NCBI RefSeq assembly: GCF_014648875.1
Contig: NZ_BMRY01000002.1
Coordinates: 434,001-498,000 of the forward strand
Length of the DNA: 64,000 nucleotides
Direction: 5' to 3'
Origin: Streptomyces parvus
Lineage (GTDB): Bacteria; Actinomycetota; Actinomycetes; Streptomycetales; Streptomycetaceae
Shown: positions 34,995-43,709 of the stretch, piece after piece
Position numbering within the stretch: position 1 is the stretch's first letter
How the letters are laid out: the number at the start of each line of letters is the position of its first letter
Position numbers and translations under genes: made by a program
The notes under the pieces: model-generated
Databases searched by the model: none
Told to the model about the DNA's origin: nothing
The model's input: only the letters and a program-made list of their open reading frames with translations

Positions 34995-35010
34995 CGTCGT
35001 TCGGACGACG
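34995..35010. terminator. Short hairpin between convergent genes
   Basis: CGTCGT-TCGG-ACGACG is a 6-bp stem with a stable TCGG tetraloop between the cupin gene and the converging helical-repeat gene. It is a weak but plausible terminator for either strand. Confidence 0.4.
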
Positions 35011-35099
35011 AACCGCCGGCCCAACGTCGCATAGAGCAACCCCTGTTGGTCGCCGGGGCTGACGTGAGAGACGTTCAGAGTAAGGTGCCCCCGGCCGTT

Positions 35100-35891
35100 C
35101 TATGGGAGAGCGTCGTAGACAGAGTCCGGCCACGGCTCGACGTGCCCTGCCCACGGGTCGTGGTCGCCTTGGACGGTGTACTGGTTAACCGGCCCGGCGA
35201 ATCTGTTCGGGCCCGGCTGCGGGGGCTCGGGGTAGTGGGATGTGTCCTGGCCCCAGGCGACGAGTCGGTCGACGGCATACCACCTGTAGGGAGTGTCGCG
35301 GGCGGCGAGTTGGTGGACTGCGTTGGTCAGGGCCGGGACGTGCCGTGTCGGCGTCGAGTCGGTCAGCAGAGGCAGGATCGCGCAGAGGGCGGCGTCGCGG
35401 ACCTCCTGCTCACCGTCGCTGAGGAACGGGTGGACCGCGTCGTAGAGGGCTGGGCGGATCGTGAGGAAGGCGTCGATGTCTTCCTGGGCGCCGGGCGGCC
35501 ACTCGGGCGGATGGTTCGTGTTCTGGGCAGTGTCCCCGAGCCAGTCGAGCAGAAGCACCCGCAGCGAGGACAGCTTCTCGCCGTGCAGTTCGATCTCCCA
35601 GGGCCTCTGCGGGGTCACCCTCGCCACTGTCCGTGGATCGCCCAGGACCGCAGCGACGAACAACGCCGCCGGTGCCGTGGCGCTGTAGAAGGTTCCCTGG
35701 TGTGTCACCGCCTCGGACAGCTCCCGCACCGCTGTGCCCCGGACCCGCGGATCGTCGTCGAGCAGCTGCCGAAGGATCACCGGCGTCGTCGGAGCCACGT
35801 TCGGGCAGCAGTGCTCCACCGCGTTCCAGTCCGTCCGCAGCAACAGCGCCCGCACCTTCACGAGGCCGGAACTCCCACCCTCATTCGTCAT
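35100..35891 (-). CDS. HEAT-like helical-repeat protein, unknown function
   Basis: 263 residues starting at ATG 35891 (MTNEGGSSG). Repeated helix pairs such as TTPVILRQLLDDDPRVRGTAVRELSEAV and AVHPFLSDGEQEVRDAALCAILPLL have the DxxxxVRxxAxxxL pattern of HEAT repeats. Such proteins in Streptomyces often sit beside toxin/immunity genes, but no polymorphic toxin is seen here. It may be an orphan immunity or scaffold protein. The DPWAGHVEPWPDS tail is Pro/Trp-rich. It converges on the cupin gene and precedes the glnA terminator. Confidence 0.75.
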   Translation of the reverse strand: MTNEGGSSGLVKVRALLLRTDWNAVEHCCPNVAPTTPVILRQLLDDDPRVRGTAVRELSEAVTHQGTFYSATAPAALFVAAVLGDPRTVARVTPQRPWEIELHGEKLSSLRVLLLDWLGDTAQNTNHPPEWPPGAQEDIDAFLTIRPALYDAVHPFLSDGEQEVRDAALCAILPLLTDSTPTRHVPALTNAVHQLAARDTPYRWYAVDRLVAWGQDTSHYPEPPQPGPNRFAGPVNQYTVQGDHDPWAGHVEPWPDSVYDALP

Positions 35892-36018
35892 CCGGCGAGT
35901 GTGGCAGTCGACTCGCACACGCCGGCTCTGGGGCTGCGGTCCGATCACGCGGCGCTCGGCCTGTCCGCCGCTGGCGGCGGCGGTGCTGTGCCCATCGCGG
36001 TGTGACGGGCAGCAGAAA

Positions 36019-36060
36019 GGGCCGTCGGCCGTACCCCCGGAGGGACACGGCCGACGGCCC
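36019..36060 (-). terminator. glnA terminator
   Basis: A perfect 14-bp stem (36019-36032 with 36047-36060) is followed on the minus strand by CCCTTTCTGC, a short T-rich tail, 49 bases past the glnA stop. It is a convincing Rho-independent terminator. Confidence 0.9.
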
Positions 36061-36108
36061 ACAGGCGGCCCAGGTGAGAGAGGCGAACCCCTCTGACCTG
36101 CGGCAGTC

Positions 36109-37518
36109 CTAGATGTCGAAGTACAGCTCGAACTCGTGCGGGTGCGGCCGCAGCTGGATCGGGGCGATCTCGTTCGTGCGCTTGTAGTCGATCCAGGTCT
36201 CGATCAGGTCCGACGTGAAGACGCCGCCCGCCTGGAGGTACTCGTTGTCCGCCTCCAGGGCGTCGAGCACGGCCGGGAGGGACGTCGGGACCTGCTGGAC
36301 GTTGGCGTGCTCCTCGGGAGCCAGCTCGTAGAGGTCCTTGTCGATCGGCTCGGCCGGCTCGATCTTGTTCTTCACGCCGTCCAGGCCCGCCATCAGCAGC
36401 GCGGAGAACGCGAGGTACGGGTTGGAGGACGGGTCCGGGGCGCGGAACTCGACGCGCTTGGCCTTCGGGTTCGAGCCGGTGATCGGGATGCGCATCGCGG
36501 CGGAGCGGTTGCGCTGCGAGTACACCATGTTGACCGGGGCCTCGAAGCCGGGGACCAGGCGGTGGTAGGAGTTCACCGTCGGGTTGGTGAACGCCAGCAG
36601 CGACGGGGCGTGCTTCAGGATGCCGCCGATGTAGTAGCGGGCGGTGTCCGACAGGCCGGCGTAACCCTGCTCGTCGTAGAAGAGCGGCGAGCCGCCCTGC
36701 CACAGCGACTGGTGCACGTGCATGCCCGAGCCGTTGTCGCCGAAGATCGGCTTCGGCATGAAGGTCGCGGTCTTGCCGTTGCGCCAGGCGACGTTCTTCA
36801 CGATGTACTTGAAGAGCATCAGGTCGTCGGCCGCGGCGAGCAGCGTGTTGAACTTGTAGTTGATCTCCGCCTGGCCGGCCGTGCCGACCTCGTGGTGCTG
36901 GCGCTCGACCTGGAGGCCGTTCTTGTCCAGCTCCAGGGAGATCTCGGCCCGCAGGTCGGCGAAGTGGTCCACCGGCGGGGCCGGGAAGTAGCCGCCCTTG
37001 TAGCGGACCTTGTAACCCCGGTTGTTCTCCACCGCACCGGTGTTCCAGGCGCCGGCCTCGGAGTCGATGTGGTAGAAGCTCTCGTTCGCCGACGTCTGGA
37101 AGCGGACGTTGTCGAAGACGTAGAACTCGGCCTCCGGGCCGAAGTACGCGGTGTCCGCGATGCCGGTCGAGGCGAGGTAGGCCTCGGCCTTCTTGGCGAT
37201 GTTGCGCGGGTCACGGCTGTACTGCTCGCCCGTGATCGGGTCGTGGATGAAGAAGTTGATGTTGATCGTCTTGTCGCGGCGGAAGGGGTCCACCCGAGCC
37301 GTCGACAGGTCCGCGCGCAGCGCCATGTCCGACTCGTGGATGGCCTGGAAGCCGCGGATCGACGAACCGTCGAAGGCCAGTTCCTCGGCCGGGTCGAAGG
37401 ACGCAGCCGGGATCGTGAAGTGCTGCATCACCCCGGGCAGGTCGCAGAACCGGACATCGATGAACTTGACGTCGTTGTCCGCGACGTACTTCTGCACTTC
37501 GTCGGCGTTCTGGAACAT
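36109..37518 (-). CDS. glnA: Glutamine synthetase type I, adenylylatable
   Basis: 469 residues, the standard GSI length. Motifs: [49 protein letters not shown]-equivalent [18 protein letters not shown]-site [30 protein letters not shown] and [25 protein letters not shown] contains the tyrosine adenylylated by GlnE in GSI-beta enzymes, so activity is set post-translationally as well. GlnA is the main glutamine synthetase. Expression should follow the GlnR box at 37619-37656. In Streptomyces coelicolor the equivalent is SCO2198. Confidence 0.98.
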   Translation of the reverse strand: MFQNADEVQKYVADNDVKFIDVRFCDLPGVMQHFTIPAASFDPAEELAFDGSSIRGFQAIHESDMALRADLSTARVDPFRRDKTININFFIHDPITGEQYSRDPRNIAKKAEAYLASTGIADTAYFGPEAEFYVFDNVRFQTSANESFYHIDSEAGAWNTGAVENNRGYKVRYKGGYFPAPPVDHFADLRAEISLELDKNGLQVERQHHEVGTAGQAEINYKFNTLLAAADDLMLFKYIVKNVAWRNGKTATFMPKPIFGDNGSGMHVHQSLWQGGSPLFYDEQGYAGLSDTARYYIGGILKHAPSLLAFTNPTVNSYHRLVPGFEAPVNMVYSQRNRSAAMRIPITGSNPKAKRVEFRAPDPSSNPYLAFSALLMAGLDGVKNKIEPAEPIDKDLYELAPEEHANVQQVPTSLPAVLDALEADNEYLQAGGVFTSDLIETWIDYKRTNEIAPIQLRPHPHEFELYFDI

Positions 37519-37618
37519 CCAACTCCTCCTCCTCCCGACCCGGGAGGGGCGGGGGTTGTGTAGCTCGTGGTGCGGCCAGTGCGGTGGCGCACGCTGGACC
37601 CGACCATAGGCAGGCCCG

Positions 37619-37656
37619 ATTTCTCAAGCGTGACCCATTTGTTTCGCCCAAGTTAA
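37619..37656 (-). promoter_or_regulatory. GlnR box upstream of glnA
   Basis: On the minus strand: TTAAC (37656-37652), GAAAC (37645-37641), GTCAC (37634-37630) and GAAAT (37623-37619), each separated by exactly six bases. This matches the gTnAc-n6-GaAAc-n6-GtnAC-n6-GAAAc GlnR pattern better than the glnII box does. It ends 101 bases before the glnA start, with a TATGGT -10-like hexamer at 37608-37603. Confidence 0.9.
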
Positions 37657-37755
37657 CCGGGGCGGTGGTGGGCGGCATCTCAGCGGCGGTCTCCGTGCGG
37701 CTGTTTCCGTGCCCCGCCCGGCCGGGCCCAAACCCGGGCGCAGTACCGTGGACGG

Positions 37756-38223
37756 GTGGACAACAGGCAAGCAATCGGATCGTGGCTCTCGGGGCCCCGC
37801 GCGGCCGCCGAGGAGATGGGCGCCGACTTCGGCTACCGGGGCAAGGGCCTCGGGCTGCCCGAGGAGGGCCCCGGCTCCATCGCGCCGCTCGGCCGGCGCT
37901 TCGGAGCCGTCTTCATCGACTGGACCCTCTGCATGCTGATCGCATACGGGCTGTTCGCTCGCGGTGACCAGCAGGCGGCGGGGAACTGGGCGCTCGGGAT
38001 CTTCCTCGTGATGAGCCTGCTGACCGTCGGCACCATCGGCTGCACCCCCGGGAAGCGGCTGCTGGGCGTGCGCGTGGTCGCCGACGACGGCGGGCGGCTC
38101 GGGTTCGTGCGCGTGGCCGTGCGGACCGTGCTGCTCCTGCTCGTCATCCCCGCGCTCGTCTGGGACCGCGACGGTCGCGGCCTGCACGACCGGCTGTCGC
38201 GGTCCGTTCAGGTCCGGATGTGA
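37756..38223 (+). CDS. RDD family membrane protein
   Basis: 155 residues with three hydrophobic segments (FGAVFIDWTLCMLIAYGLFA, ALGIFLVMSLLTVGTIGC, TVLLLLVIPALVW). GRRFGAVFIDW is the R-D signature and RDGRGLHDRLS the final D motif. TPGKRLLGVRVV is highly conserved in the family. It is an inner-membrane protein, probably a transporter or accessory protein. It is divergent from glnA, as in Mycobacterium tuberculosis Rv2219A beside glnA1. GTG 37756 is the start. Confidence 0.93.
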   Translation: MDNRQAIGSWLSGPRAAAEEMGADFGYRGKGLGLPEEGPGSIAPLGRRFGAVFIDWTLCMLIAYGLFARGDQQAAGNWALGIFLVMSLLTVGTIGCTPGKRLLGVRVVADDGGRLGFVRVAVRTVLLLLVIPALVWDRDGRGLHDRLSRSVQVRM

Positions 38224-38264
38224 CGACCTCTCCCGCGCACCCCTGAGACGTGCGCCCATGCGAA

Positions 38265-38307
38265 ACGGGGCGGCCCCGGACCTGTCGAGGTCCCGGGGCC
38301 GCCCCGT
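38265..38307. terminator. Bidirectional terminator hairpin
   Basis: About 19 bp of stem (38265-38283 with 38288-38307) with a GTCG loop and one bulged C, followed by TTCTTC, between convergent RDD and DUF4191 genes. Confidence 0.88.
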
Positions 38308-38325
38308 TCTTCACGTCCGGCGCGG

Positions 38326-39033
38326 TCAGCGCATCTTTCCGCCGCGCGGCATCCGCATGCCCTTCGGCATCGGGCCCTTCGGCAGCGGCATGTTGCTCAT
38401 CAGGTCGCCCATCGCGCGCAGCCGGTCGTTGGTGGTGGTCACCTGCGGGCCGGTCAGGACGCGGGGGAGCTTCAGCATCTTGGTGCGGACCTTCTTCAGG
38501 GGCACCTGACCCTCGCCGTTGCCGACGATGATGTCGTGCACCGGCACGTCCACCACGATGCGGGCCATCTTCTTCTTCTCGGCCGCCAGCAGGCCCTTCA
38601 CCCGGTTCGGGTTGCCCTCGGCCACCAGGACGATGCCGGCCTTGCCGACCGCCCGGTGGACGACGTCCTGGCTGCGGTTCATCGCCACCGCGGGGGTGGT
38701 CGTCCAGCCGCGTCCGATCCGGTCCAGGACGGCGGCCGCCGCTCCGGGCTGGCCCTCCATCTGACCGAAGGCCGCCCGCTCGGCGCGTCGGCCGAAGACG
38801 ATCGCCATCGCGAGGACGGCCAGGACGAAGCCCAGGATGCCCAGATAGACCGGGTGGCCGATCGCGAAGCCGATGCCGAGGAGGACACCGAACGTGACGA
38901 TCCCGACACCCGCGACGACAAGACCGATCTTGCTGTCGGTCCGCCTGGTCATCTTGTAGGTCAGGGCGATCTGCTTGAGTCGCCCCGCGTTCTCGGCGCT
39001 GTCCGCGCCTTCAGTTTTTGCCTTCCTCGCCAT
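38326..39033 (-). CDS. DUF4191 membrane protein
   Basis: 235 residues starting at ATG 39033 (MARKAKTEG). It has two adjacent hydrophobic helices near residues 38-82 (IGLVVAGVGIVTFGVLLGIGFAIG, YLGILGFVLAVLAMAIVFGRR). A cytoplasmic domain follows with VHRAVGKAGIVLVAEGNPNRV, VHDIIVGNGEGQVPL and a Met/Pro/Lys-rich tail. DUF4191 is actinobacteria-specific and always near lipA (for example Rv2219). Its function is unknown. The gene is fourth in the lipB-lipA-small ORF unit, with a 19-bp tandem repeat just upstream. Confidence 0.93.
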   Translation of the reverse strand: MARKAKTEGADSAENAGRLKQIALTYKMTRRTDSKIGLVVAGVGIVTFGVLLGIGFAIGHPVYLGILGFVLAVLAMAIVFGRRAERAAFGQMEGQPGAAAAVLDRIGRGWTTTPAVAMNRSQDVVHRAVGKAGIVLVAEGNPNRVKGLLAAEKKKMARIVVDVPVHDIIVGNGEGQVPLKKVRTKMLKLPRVLTGPQVTTTNDRLRAMGDLMSNMPLPKGPMPKGMRMPRGGKMR

Positions 39034-39056
39034 GTACTGAAGTTTACGTGGCGAGG

Positions 39057-39132
39057 GAGCGACCCAGGAACGTGGGAGCGGTCCGGGTACGCGCGAGCGA
39101 CCCCGGGACGGGGGAGCGGCCCGGCGGCGGCC
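39057..39132. repeat. Four tandem 19-bp repeats upstream of DUF4191 gene
   Basis: GAGCG starts units at 39057, 39076, 39095 and 39114, an exact 19-bp period. Consensus is about GAGCGRYCCGGGNACGNGG. The array fills the gap between the 66-codon gene stop and the DUF4191 start, ending 24 bases from that start. Confidence 0.8.
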
Positions 39133-39332
39133 TAGGAGCGGTGGTCGGCCACCGCGTCCAGCACGTGCTGGGCCTCCACCCGGTCCTTGGCGCGGCGGCG
39201 GTCCTCCAGGACGGCCGTCCAGGCGTTGCGGCGGGCGGTGCGCTGGCCGCCGCTCAGCAGCAGCGACTCGACGGCGCGCAGTGCGGTGGTGACGGACGGA
39301 AGGGCGTGGGCGCGGACCGGTGCGGCCTGCAT
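39132..39332 (-). CDS. Conserved small protein in lip operon, 66 aa
   Basis: ATG 39332 follows GAGGGGG with about 9 bases spacing; a longer frame upstream to 39446 lacks a ribosome binding site. The peptide MQAAPVRAHALPSVTTALR, then RTARRNAWTAVLEDRRR and RVEAQHVLDAVADH, is a single amphipathic-helical protein with many Arg residues. It lies between lipA and the DUF4191 gene in the same direction, but the strong hairpin at 39517-39570 separates it from lipA. I recognise no domain. Confidence 0.75.
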   Translation of the reverse strand: MQAAPVRAHALPSVTTALRAVESLLLSGGQRTARRNAWTAVLEDRRRAKDRVEAQHVLDAVADHRS

Positions 39333-39516
39333 CGTGGTGTTCCCCCTCGGAAACGACGCGCCCCAAGGGCGCGGATGAGGATGAGTACGGGAAGCAGTGA
39401 CGGCGGCGGCTGCCGGAGTCGCTGCCGCACGTGTACCCAGGGTCACTGCTCGGTGTTACCAGCGCGTGACCGGGTGGTCAAACACCAATGAAGCCCTGAT
39501 TCCGTCGGAGCGCACG

Positions 39517-39570
39517 CCGAAGCGGTCCGTACGCGTCCCTCACCTGCGGGGAGCGTACGGACCGCTTCGG
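39517..39570 (-). terminator. lipA terminator, 18-bp perfect stem
   Basis: Arms 39517-39534 and 39553-39570 are perfect 18-bp complements, the longest stem seen in the window. It lies 39 bases past the lipA stop, and suggests that the downstream 66-codon gene and DUF4191 gene have their own promoter. Confidence 0.9.
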
Positions 39571-39608
39571 TCATACGGTTACGGCGTGCCGGCCGCTCGT
39601 GAGCGGAT

Positions 39609-40598
39609 TCACACGGCCGGTGCGGCCTGGACGGCCGCGGTGGCGGCCCCGGCGGCGACACCGCGCGCGTCCATCGCCTGCTGGAAGAGACGCCCCGCGC
39701 GGTACGAGGACCGCACGAGCGGACCCGACATCACGCCGGAGTAGCCGATCGCGTCGGCCTCGTCCTTCAGCTCGACGAACTCCATCGGCTTCACCCAGCG
39801 CTCGACCGGGTGGTGCCGTACGGAGGGGCGTAGGTACTGCGTAATCGTGATGAGCTCGCAACCCGCGTCGTACAGGTCCTGGAGCGCCTCGCTGACTTCC
39901 TCGCGGGTCTCGCCCATGCCGAGGATGAGGTTCGACTTGGTCACCAGACCGGCCTCGCGGGCCCGGGTGATGACCTCCAGGGAACGCTCGTAACGGAAAC
40001 CGGGGCGGATCCGCTTGAAGATCCGCGGCACCGTCTCCACGTTGTGCGCGAGCACCTCGGGGCGCGAGGAGAAGACCTCGGCGAGCTGCTCGGGCTCAGC
40101 GTTGAAGTCGGGGATCAGCAGCTCGACCTTGGTCGCGCCGGCCTCCCGCTCCGCGGTGAGCGTGTGGATCTGGCGGACGGTCTCCGCGTACAGCCAGGCG
40201 CCGCCGTCCTCCAGGTCGTCGCGGGCGACGCCGGTGATGGTGGCGTAGTTCAGGTCCATCGTGACGACGGACTCGCCGACGCGGCGGGGCTCGTCACGGT
40301 CCAGCGCCTGCGGCTTGCCCGTGTCGATCTGGCAGAAGTCGCAGCGCCGGGTGCACTGGTCGCCGCCGATGAGGAAGGTGGCCTCGCGGTCCTCCCAGCA
40401 CTCGAAGATGTTGGGACAGCCCGCCTCCTGGCAGACCGTGTGCAGGCCCTCACCCTTCACCAGCTGCTGGAGCTGCTTGTACTCGGGGCCCATCTTCGCC
40501 CGCGTTTTGATCCACTCGGGCTTGCGCTCGATGGGGGTCTGGCTGTTCCGGACCTCCAGGCGCAGCATCTTGCGCCCGTCGGGTGCGACAGCGGACAC
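39609..40598 (-). CDS. lipA: Lipoyl synthase
   Basis: 329 residues. Radical-SAM enzyme that inserts two sulfurs into octanoyl groups bound to E2 and GcvH. The auxiliary cluster motif C-x4-C-x5-C ([12 protein letters not shown]) and the radical-SAM cluster CTRRCDFC are both intact, and the C-terminal RSSYRAG holds the serine ligand to the auxiliary cluster. GTG 40598 is chosen because AGGGGAG lies 6 bases upstream. An unusual 11-bp tandem repeat (40628-40677) lies just upstream. It acts with LipB, encoded 225 bases upstream, on the E2 protein encoded at 52185-53963. Confidence 0.98.
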   Translation of the reverse strand: MSAVAPDGRKMLRLEVRNSQTPIERKPEWIKTRAKMGPEYKQLQQLVKGEGLHTVCQEAGCPNIFECWEDREATFLIGGDQCTRRCDFCQIDTGKPQALDRDEPRRVGESVVTMDLNYATITGVARDDLEDGGAWLYAETVRQIHTLTAEREAGATKVELLIPDFNAEPEQLAEVFSSRPEVLAHNVETVPRIFKRIRPGFRYERSLEVITRAREAGLVTKSNLILGMGETREEVSEALQDLYDAGCELITITQYLRPSVRHHPVERWVKPMEFVELKDEADAIGYSGVMSGPLVRSSYRAGRLFQQAMDARGVAAGAATAAVQAAPAV

Positions 40599-40627
40599 TC
40601 CGGCTCCCCTTTGCTCTCTGCTGCGTT

Positions 40628-40677
40628 GGATTCGCGTCGGGTTCGCGTGGGATGCGCGAGCGATGCGCGAGGGATTC
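40628..40677. repeat. 11-bp tandem repeat, 4.5 copies, in the lipB-lipA gap
   Basis: Units begin at 40628, 40639, 40650, 40661 and 40672: GGATTCGCGTC, GGGTTCGCGTG, GGATGCGCGAG, CGATGCGCGAG, GGATTC. The period is exactly one helical turn, and the array lies 30-79 bases before the lipA start. Confidence 0.85.
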
Positions 40678-40823
40678 ACTTTGGAATCTTCGGCGAACAC
40701 CAGGGTACGCCCCTACATCGAACGGCCTTACGTCTGGCCAACCTGCGGCCGACGGGGCCTATTCCCCGGACGGGCTACTGGCTGGTACGGCCAGGGGTTC
40801 CCGGCCGGCACGGCCGCGGCTCC

Positions 40824-41654
40824 TCACGCCGGGACCGAGGCCTGCGGCTCCGGGGCCGAAGCCTCAGGCCGCTCGATCTCGCGCGGTGCGAGGTCCGCGT
40901 TCTCCAGGATGTCCCGCAGGTGCTTCTCGACGACCGGCAGCACCTCCTCGATGGTGATCTCCCGGCCCAGCTCGTTGGAGAGGGACGTCACCCCCGCGTC
41001 CCGGATGCCGCACGGGACGATCCGGTCGAACCAGGTGTTGTCCGGGTTCACGTTGAGCGCGAAGCCGTGCATCGTGACGCCCTTGGCGACCCGGATGCCG
41101 ATCGCGGCCAGCTTGCGGTCCTCGCGGCGCTGGCCCGCGTTGGACGGGGCGTACTCCGGGCCGTTCAGCCGCGCGTCGAACTCCTCGTCCTGGAGCCTCG
41201 GGTCGAAGTCCAGCGAGAGCCCGCCCAGCGCCTGGCGCTGCTCCACCGGGTCGCCGAGCACCCAGACCCCGCTGCGGCCCTCCACCCGGGAGGTCTCCAC
41301 GCCGAAGTCCGCGGCCGTGAGGATCAGCGCGTCCTCCAGCCGGCGCACATGCGCGACGACGTCGACCGGACGCGGCAGCTTCTGGATCGGGTAGCCGACG
41401 AGCTGGCCCGGACCGTGCCAGGTGATCTTCCCGCCCCGGTCCACGTCGATGACGGGGGTGCCGTCGAGTGGACGCTCGCTGTCCGCCGTGCGGCGACCCG
41501 CGGTGTAGACGGGCGGGTGTTCCAGGAGCAGACAGGTGTCCGGGACCCGGTCCTCGAACCGGTCCGCGTGCACCTCGCGCTGCTTCTGCCAGGCCTCCGT
41601 GTATTCGACGGCCTGTTCGCCGAAGCCCAGACGGACGAACCGCAGCTCGCTCAC
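40824..41654 (-). CDS. lipB: Octanoyl transferase
   Basis: 276 residues. It moves octanoyl groups from acyl carrier protein to lipoyl domains. RRGxxHxHxPGQLVGY-type motif appears as [17 protein letters not shown] near 85, catalytic Lys in [10 protein letters not shown] near 165 and catalytic Cys in [17 protein letters not shown] near 195. GTG 41654 is preceded by GGGAGG. Residues 250-276 form a Pro/Glu/Ala-rich tail ([19 protein letters not shown]) of unknown role. First gene of the lipB-lipA unit. Confidence 0.97.
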   Translation of the reverse strand: MSELRFVRLGFGEQAVEYTEAWQKQREVHADRFEDRVPDTCLLLEHPPVYTAGRRTADSERPLDGTPVIDVDRGGKITWHGPGQLVGYPIQKLPRPVDVVAHVRRLEDALILTAADFGVETSRVEGRSGVWVLGDPVEQRQALGGLSLDFDPRLQDEEFDARLNGPEYAPSNAGQRREDRKLAAIGIRVAKGVTMHGFALNVNPDNTWFDRIVPCGIRDAGVTSLSNELGREITIEEVLPVVEKHLRDILENADLAPREIERPEASAPEPQASVPA

Positions 41655-41969
41655 CGATGCCTCCCTCTGTGGGCCCCGCAGGCCCGGAGGGGTGTCCCCG
41701 GGATGACGGTGCCCTGCACTGATCGCGCCCGCATCCACTGTACGACCGTCGCCCGAACGGCCCCCCGGCAGGTGGAACGGCCGCCTCACGGGCCCGCCGG
41801 TCGCGCGCACTCACGTGTCGGGCGTTTCCGTCAGCTCCGTCCGGAATCCTCACACGATCGGATGAACGTGGAGCAAAGGGTGGCAGTGACCGCCCCGGTG
41901 GCCGCTAAATTCGCGCCGTTCCCATGAGGGCTGCCCGGCCGGCCCCGAAGGCAGGAGACCGTACAGCTG
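41655..41969. other. Divergent promoter region between lipB and NsdA-like gene (315 bp)
   Basis: No gene is supported here. A TAAATT -10-like hexamer at 41906-41911 may start the rightward transcript. The left part is GC-rich, with a GGCCC/GGGCC hairpin near lipB. The AT-richer segment at 41840-41915 (CACACGATCGGATGAACG and around) is the likely regulatory zone. Confidence 0.45.
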
Positions 41970-43574
41970 ATGTCGGAACGACCCTCGCAGCGCACGCCCA
42001 ACCGCCGACTCGCCTCACTCATCGCGGAAGCCGGGTTCTCCCACGCGGGCCTCGCCCGCCGGGTCGATCAGCTCGGCCTCGAACACGGCCTCGACCTGCG
42101 GTACGACAAGACCTCGGTCACCCGCTGGCTGCGGGGGCAGCAGCCGCGCGGCACCACGCCCGCGCTGATCGCCGAGGTGTTCACCCGGCGGCTCGGCAGA
42201 CGGCTCTCCGCGCAGGACCTCGGGCTCGACGCCTGCGCGCCCGTCTACGCGGGACTGGAGTTCGCGGCCACCCCCGCCGAGGCGGTCGACATCGTCAGCG
42301 GCCTGTGGCGCAAGGACTCCGGTACGCACACGGAGCTGCGCAAGATCGCCTTCACGCCCGCCGGACTCGTCGTCCCCAGCCGCGACTGGCTGATCGGCCG
42401 GGCCGACGAACGGGTGGCCCGGGACGGCGGAGCCGGCCGCCGCACCGGGGGAGAGGCCGGAGCGGCCCCCGCGCCGGGGCGTACGGACGGGGCGCCGCGC
42501 ACCGAGCCCCGGAACCTGCCGCGCCCGCCCGCCGGACCCCAGCGGCCCACGCCGTCGGGGCCCGCCGCGACGCACCCGCCCGCGACGCACCCGCCCGCCG
42601 CCGGTACGCACCCCGGGGGCGGGGCGCTGCCCGTGGTCCCGCGCCAGCGCCAGACCGACCGCGGCCCCGGCCAGCGGGTCGGCTCCGGGGACATCGCCGC
42701 GCTGCGCTCGGTCGGCGAGCTCTTCCGCACCCTGGACCACGCCTACGGCGGCGGTCACGCCCGGCAGGTCCTCGTGCGGTATCTGGAACACGAGGCCGAG
42801 CCGATGCTCCGGGGCACGTACGGCGAGGCCGCCGGGCGGCGGCTGTTCGCCGCGGTGGCCGACCTGACCCGGCTGGCCGGCTGGACCTCGTACGACATCG
42901 CCGCCCACGGCCTCGCCCAGCGGTACTTCGTCCAGTCGCTCCGGCTCGCCCAGGCCGCCGGGGACCGCGGTTACGGCGCCTATGTACTGCTCACCATGAG
43001 CCGGCAGGCCGTCTACCTCGGGCACGGCCGGGAAGCCGTCCAGCTCGCCCGCGTCGCCCAGCAGGGCATCGGCTCGGCCGCCCCGCCGCTCGTCCAGACG
43101 CTGCTGCACGCGGTCGAGGCGCGCGGCCACGCGGTGCTCGGCGAGGCGCGCTCCTGCACCGCCGCCCTGACCCGCGCCGAACACGCCCTGGAGACCGCGC
43201 GCCCCGGCGACGAGGTGCCGCACTGGGCCCGCACCTTCGACGAGGCGCAGCTCGCCGACGAGCTGAGCCACTGCCACCGCGACCTCCAGCAGTACCGGGC
43301 CGCCGCCCAGCACGCCGAGCGGTCGCTCGCGCTGCGCGCCCCGGCGTACGCCCGCAGCAGACTGTTCTGCCGGGTGGTCCTCGCCTCGGCCCGCCTCGGC
43401 CTCGGCGAACTGGAGCAGGCCTGCCAGCTCGGTGCGGAGGCGGCCCAGCAGGCGGCCGAGATGCGTTCGGTGCGCGCCACGGAGTACGTCCGCGCCTTCG
43501 AGCGCAGCCTGGAGCCGTACCGGGACGCGGTCGCCGTACGCGGCTACCGCGACCGGGTCGCGGCCCTCGGCTGA
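41970..43574 (+). CDS. NsdA-like TPR transcriptional regulator
   Basis: 534 residues. The N-terminal 60 residues are XRE-like helix-turn-helix: PNRRLASLIAEAGFSHAGLARRVDQL, YDKTSVTRWLRGQQPRG. A long disordered Pro/Ala/Thr segment (about 145-225, including ATHPPATHPPAAGTHP) links it to a C-terminal TPR region (about 240-520) rich in Ala-x3-Ala helices. This architecture matches NsdA (SCO5582 in Streptomyces coelicolor), a pleiotropic repressor of antibiotic production and sporulation, and its paralogues. The target is unknown. ATG 41970 is preceded by CAGGAG. Confidence 0.88.
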   Translation: MSERPSQRTPNRRLASLIAEAGFSHAGLARRVDQLGLEHGLDLRYDKTSVTRWLRGQQPRGTTPALIAEVFTRRLGRRLSAQDLGLDACAPVYAGLEFAATPAEAVDIVSGLWRKDSGTHTELRKIAFTPAGLVVPSRDWLIGRADERVARDGGAGRRTGGEAGAAPAPGRTDGAPRTEPRNLPRPPAGPQRPTPSGPAATHPPATHPPAAGTHPGGGALPVVPRQRQTDRGPGQRVGSGDIAALRSVGELFRTLDHAYGGGHARQVLVRYLEHEAEPMLRGTYGEAAGRRLFAAVADLTRLAGWTSYDIAAHGLAQRYFVQSLRLAQAAGDRGYGAYVLLTMSRQAVYLGHGREAVQLARVAQQGIGSAAPPLVQTLLHAVEARGHAVLGEARSCTAALTRAEHALETARPGDEVPHWARTFDEAQLADELSHCHRDLQQYRAAAQHAERSLALRAPAYARSRLFCRVVLASARLGLGELEQACQLGAEAAQQAAEMRSVRATEYVRAFERSLEPYRDAVAVRGYRDRVAALG

Positions 43575-43618
43575 GCCCGCAGAGGCCGGGCGGGACGGGC
43601 GACACGGACCCGGGGCCC

Positions 43619-43685
43619 GTAGGGCCTGTCGTCAAACTGCCGTCTGCCGCGCGACGCCTGGCACGCACGCTACGGCGACCGCGTC
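43619..43685. repeat. Possible dispersed intergenic element between convergent genes
   Basis: The gap between the NsdA-like and FAD-oxidoreductase genes contains GGGCCTGTCGTCAAACTGCC, then a TGCCGCGCGACGCCTGGCACGC stretch. This wording recurs, from memory, in many Streptomyces intergenic regions. Copy number here cannot be seen from one window. Confidence 0.35.
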
Positions 43686-43709
43686 ACGCCGCCTCCGGCA
43701 GCCCCGGCC

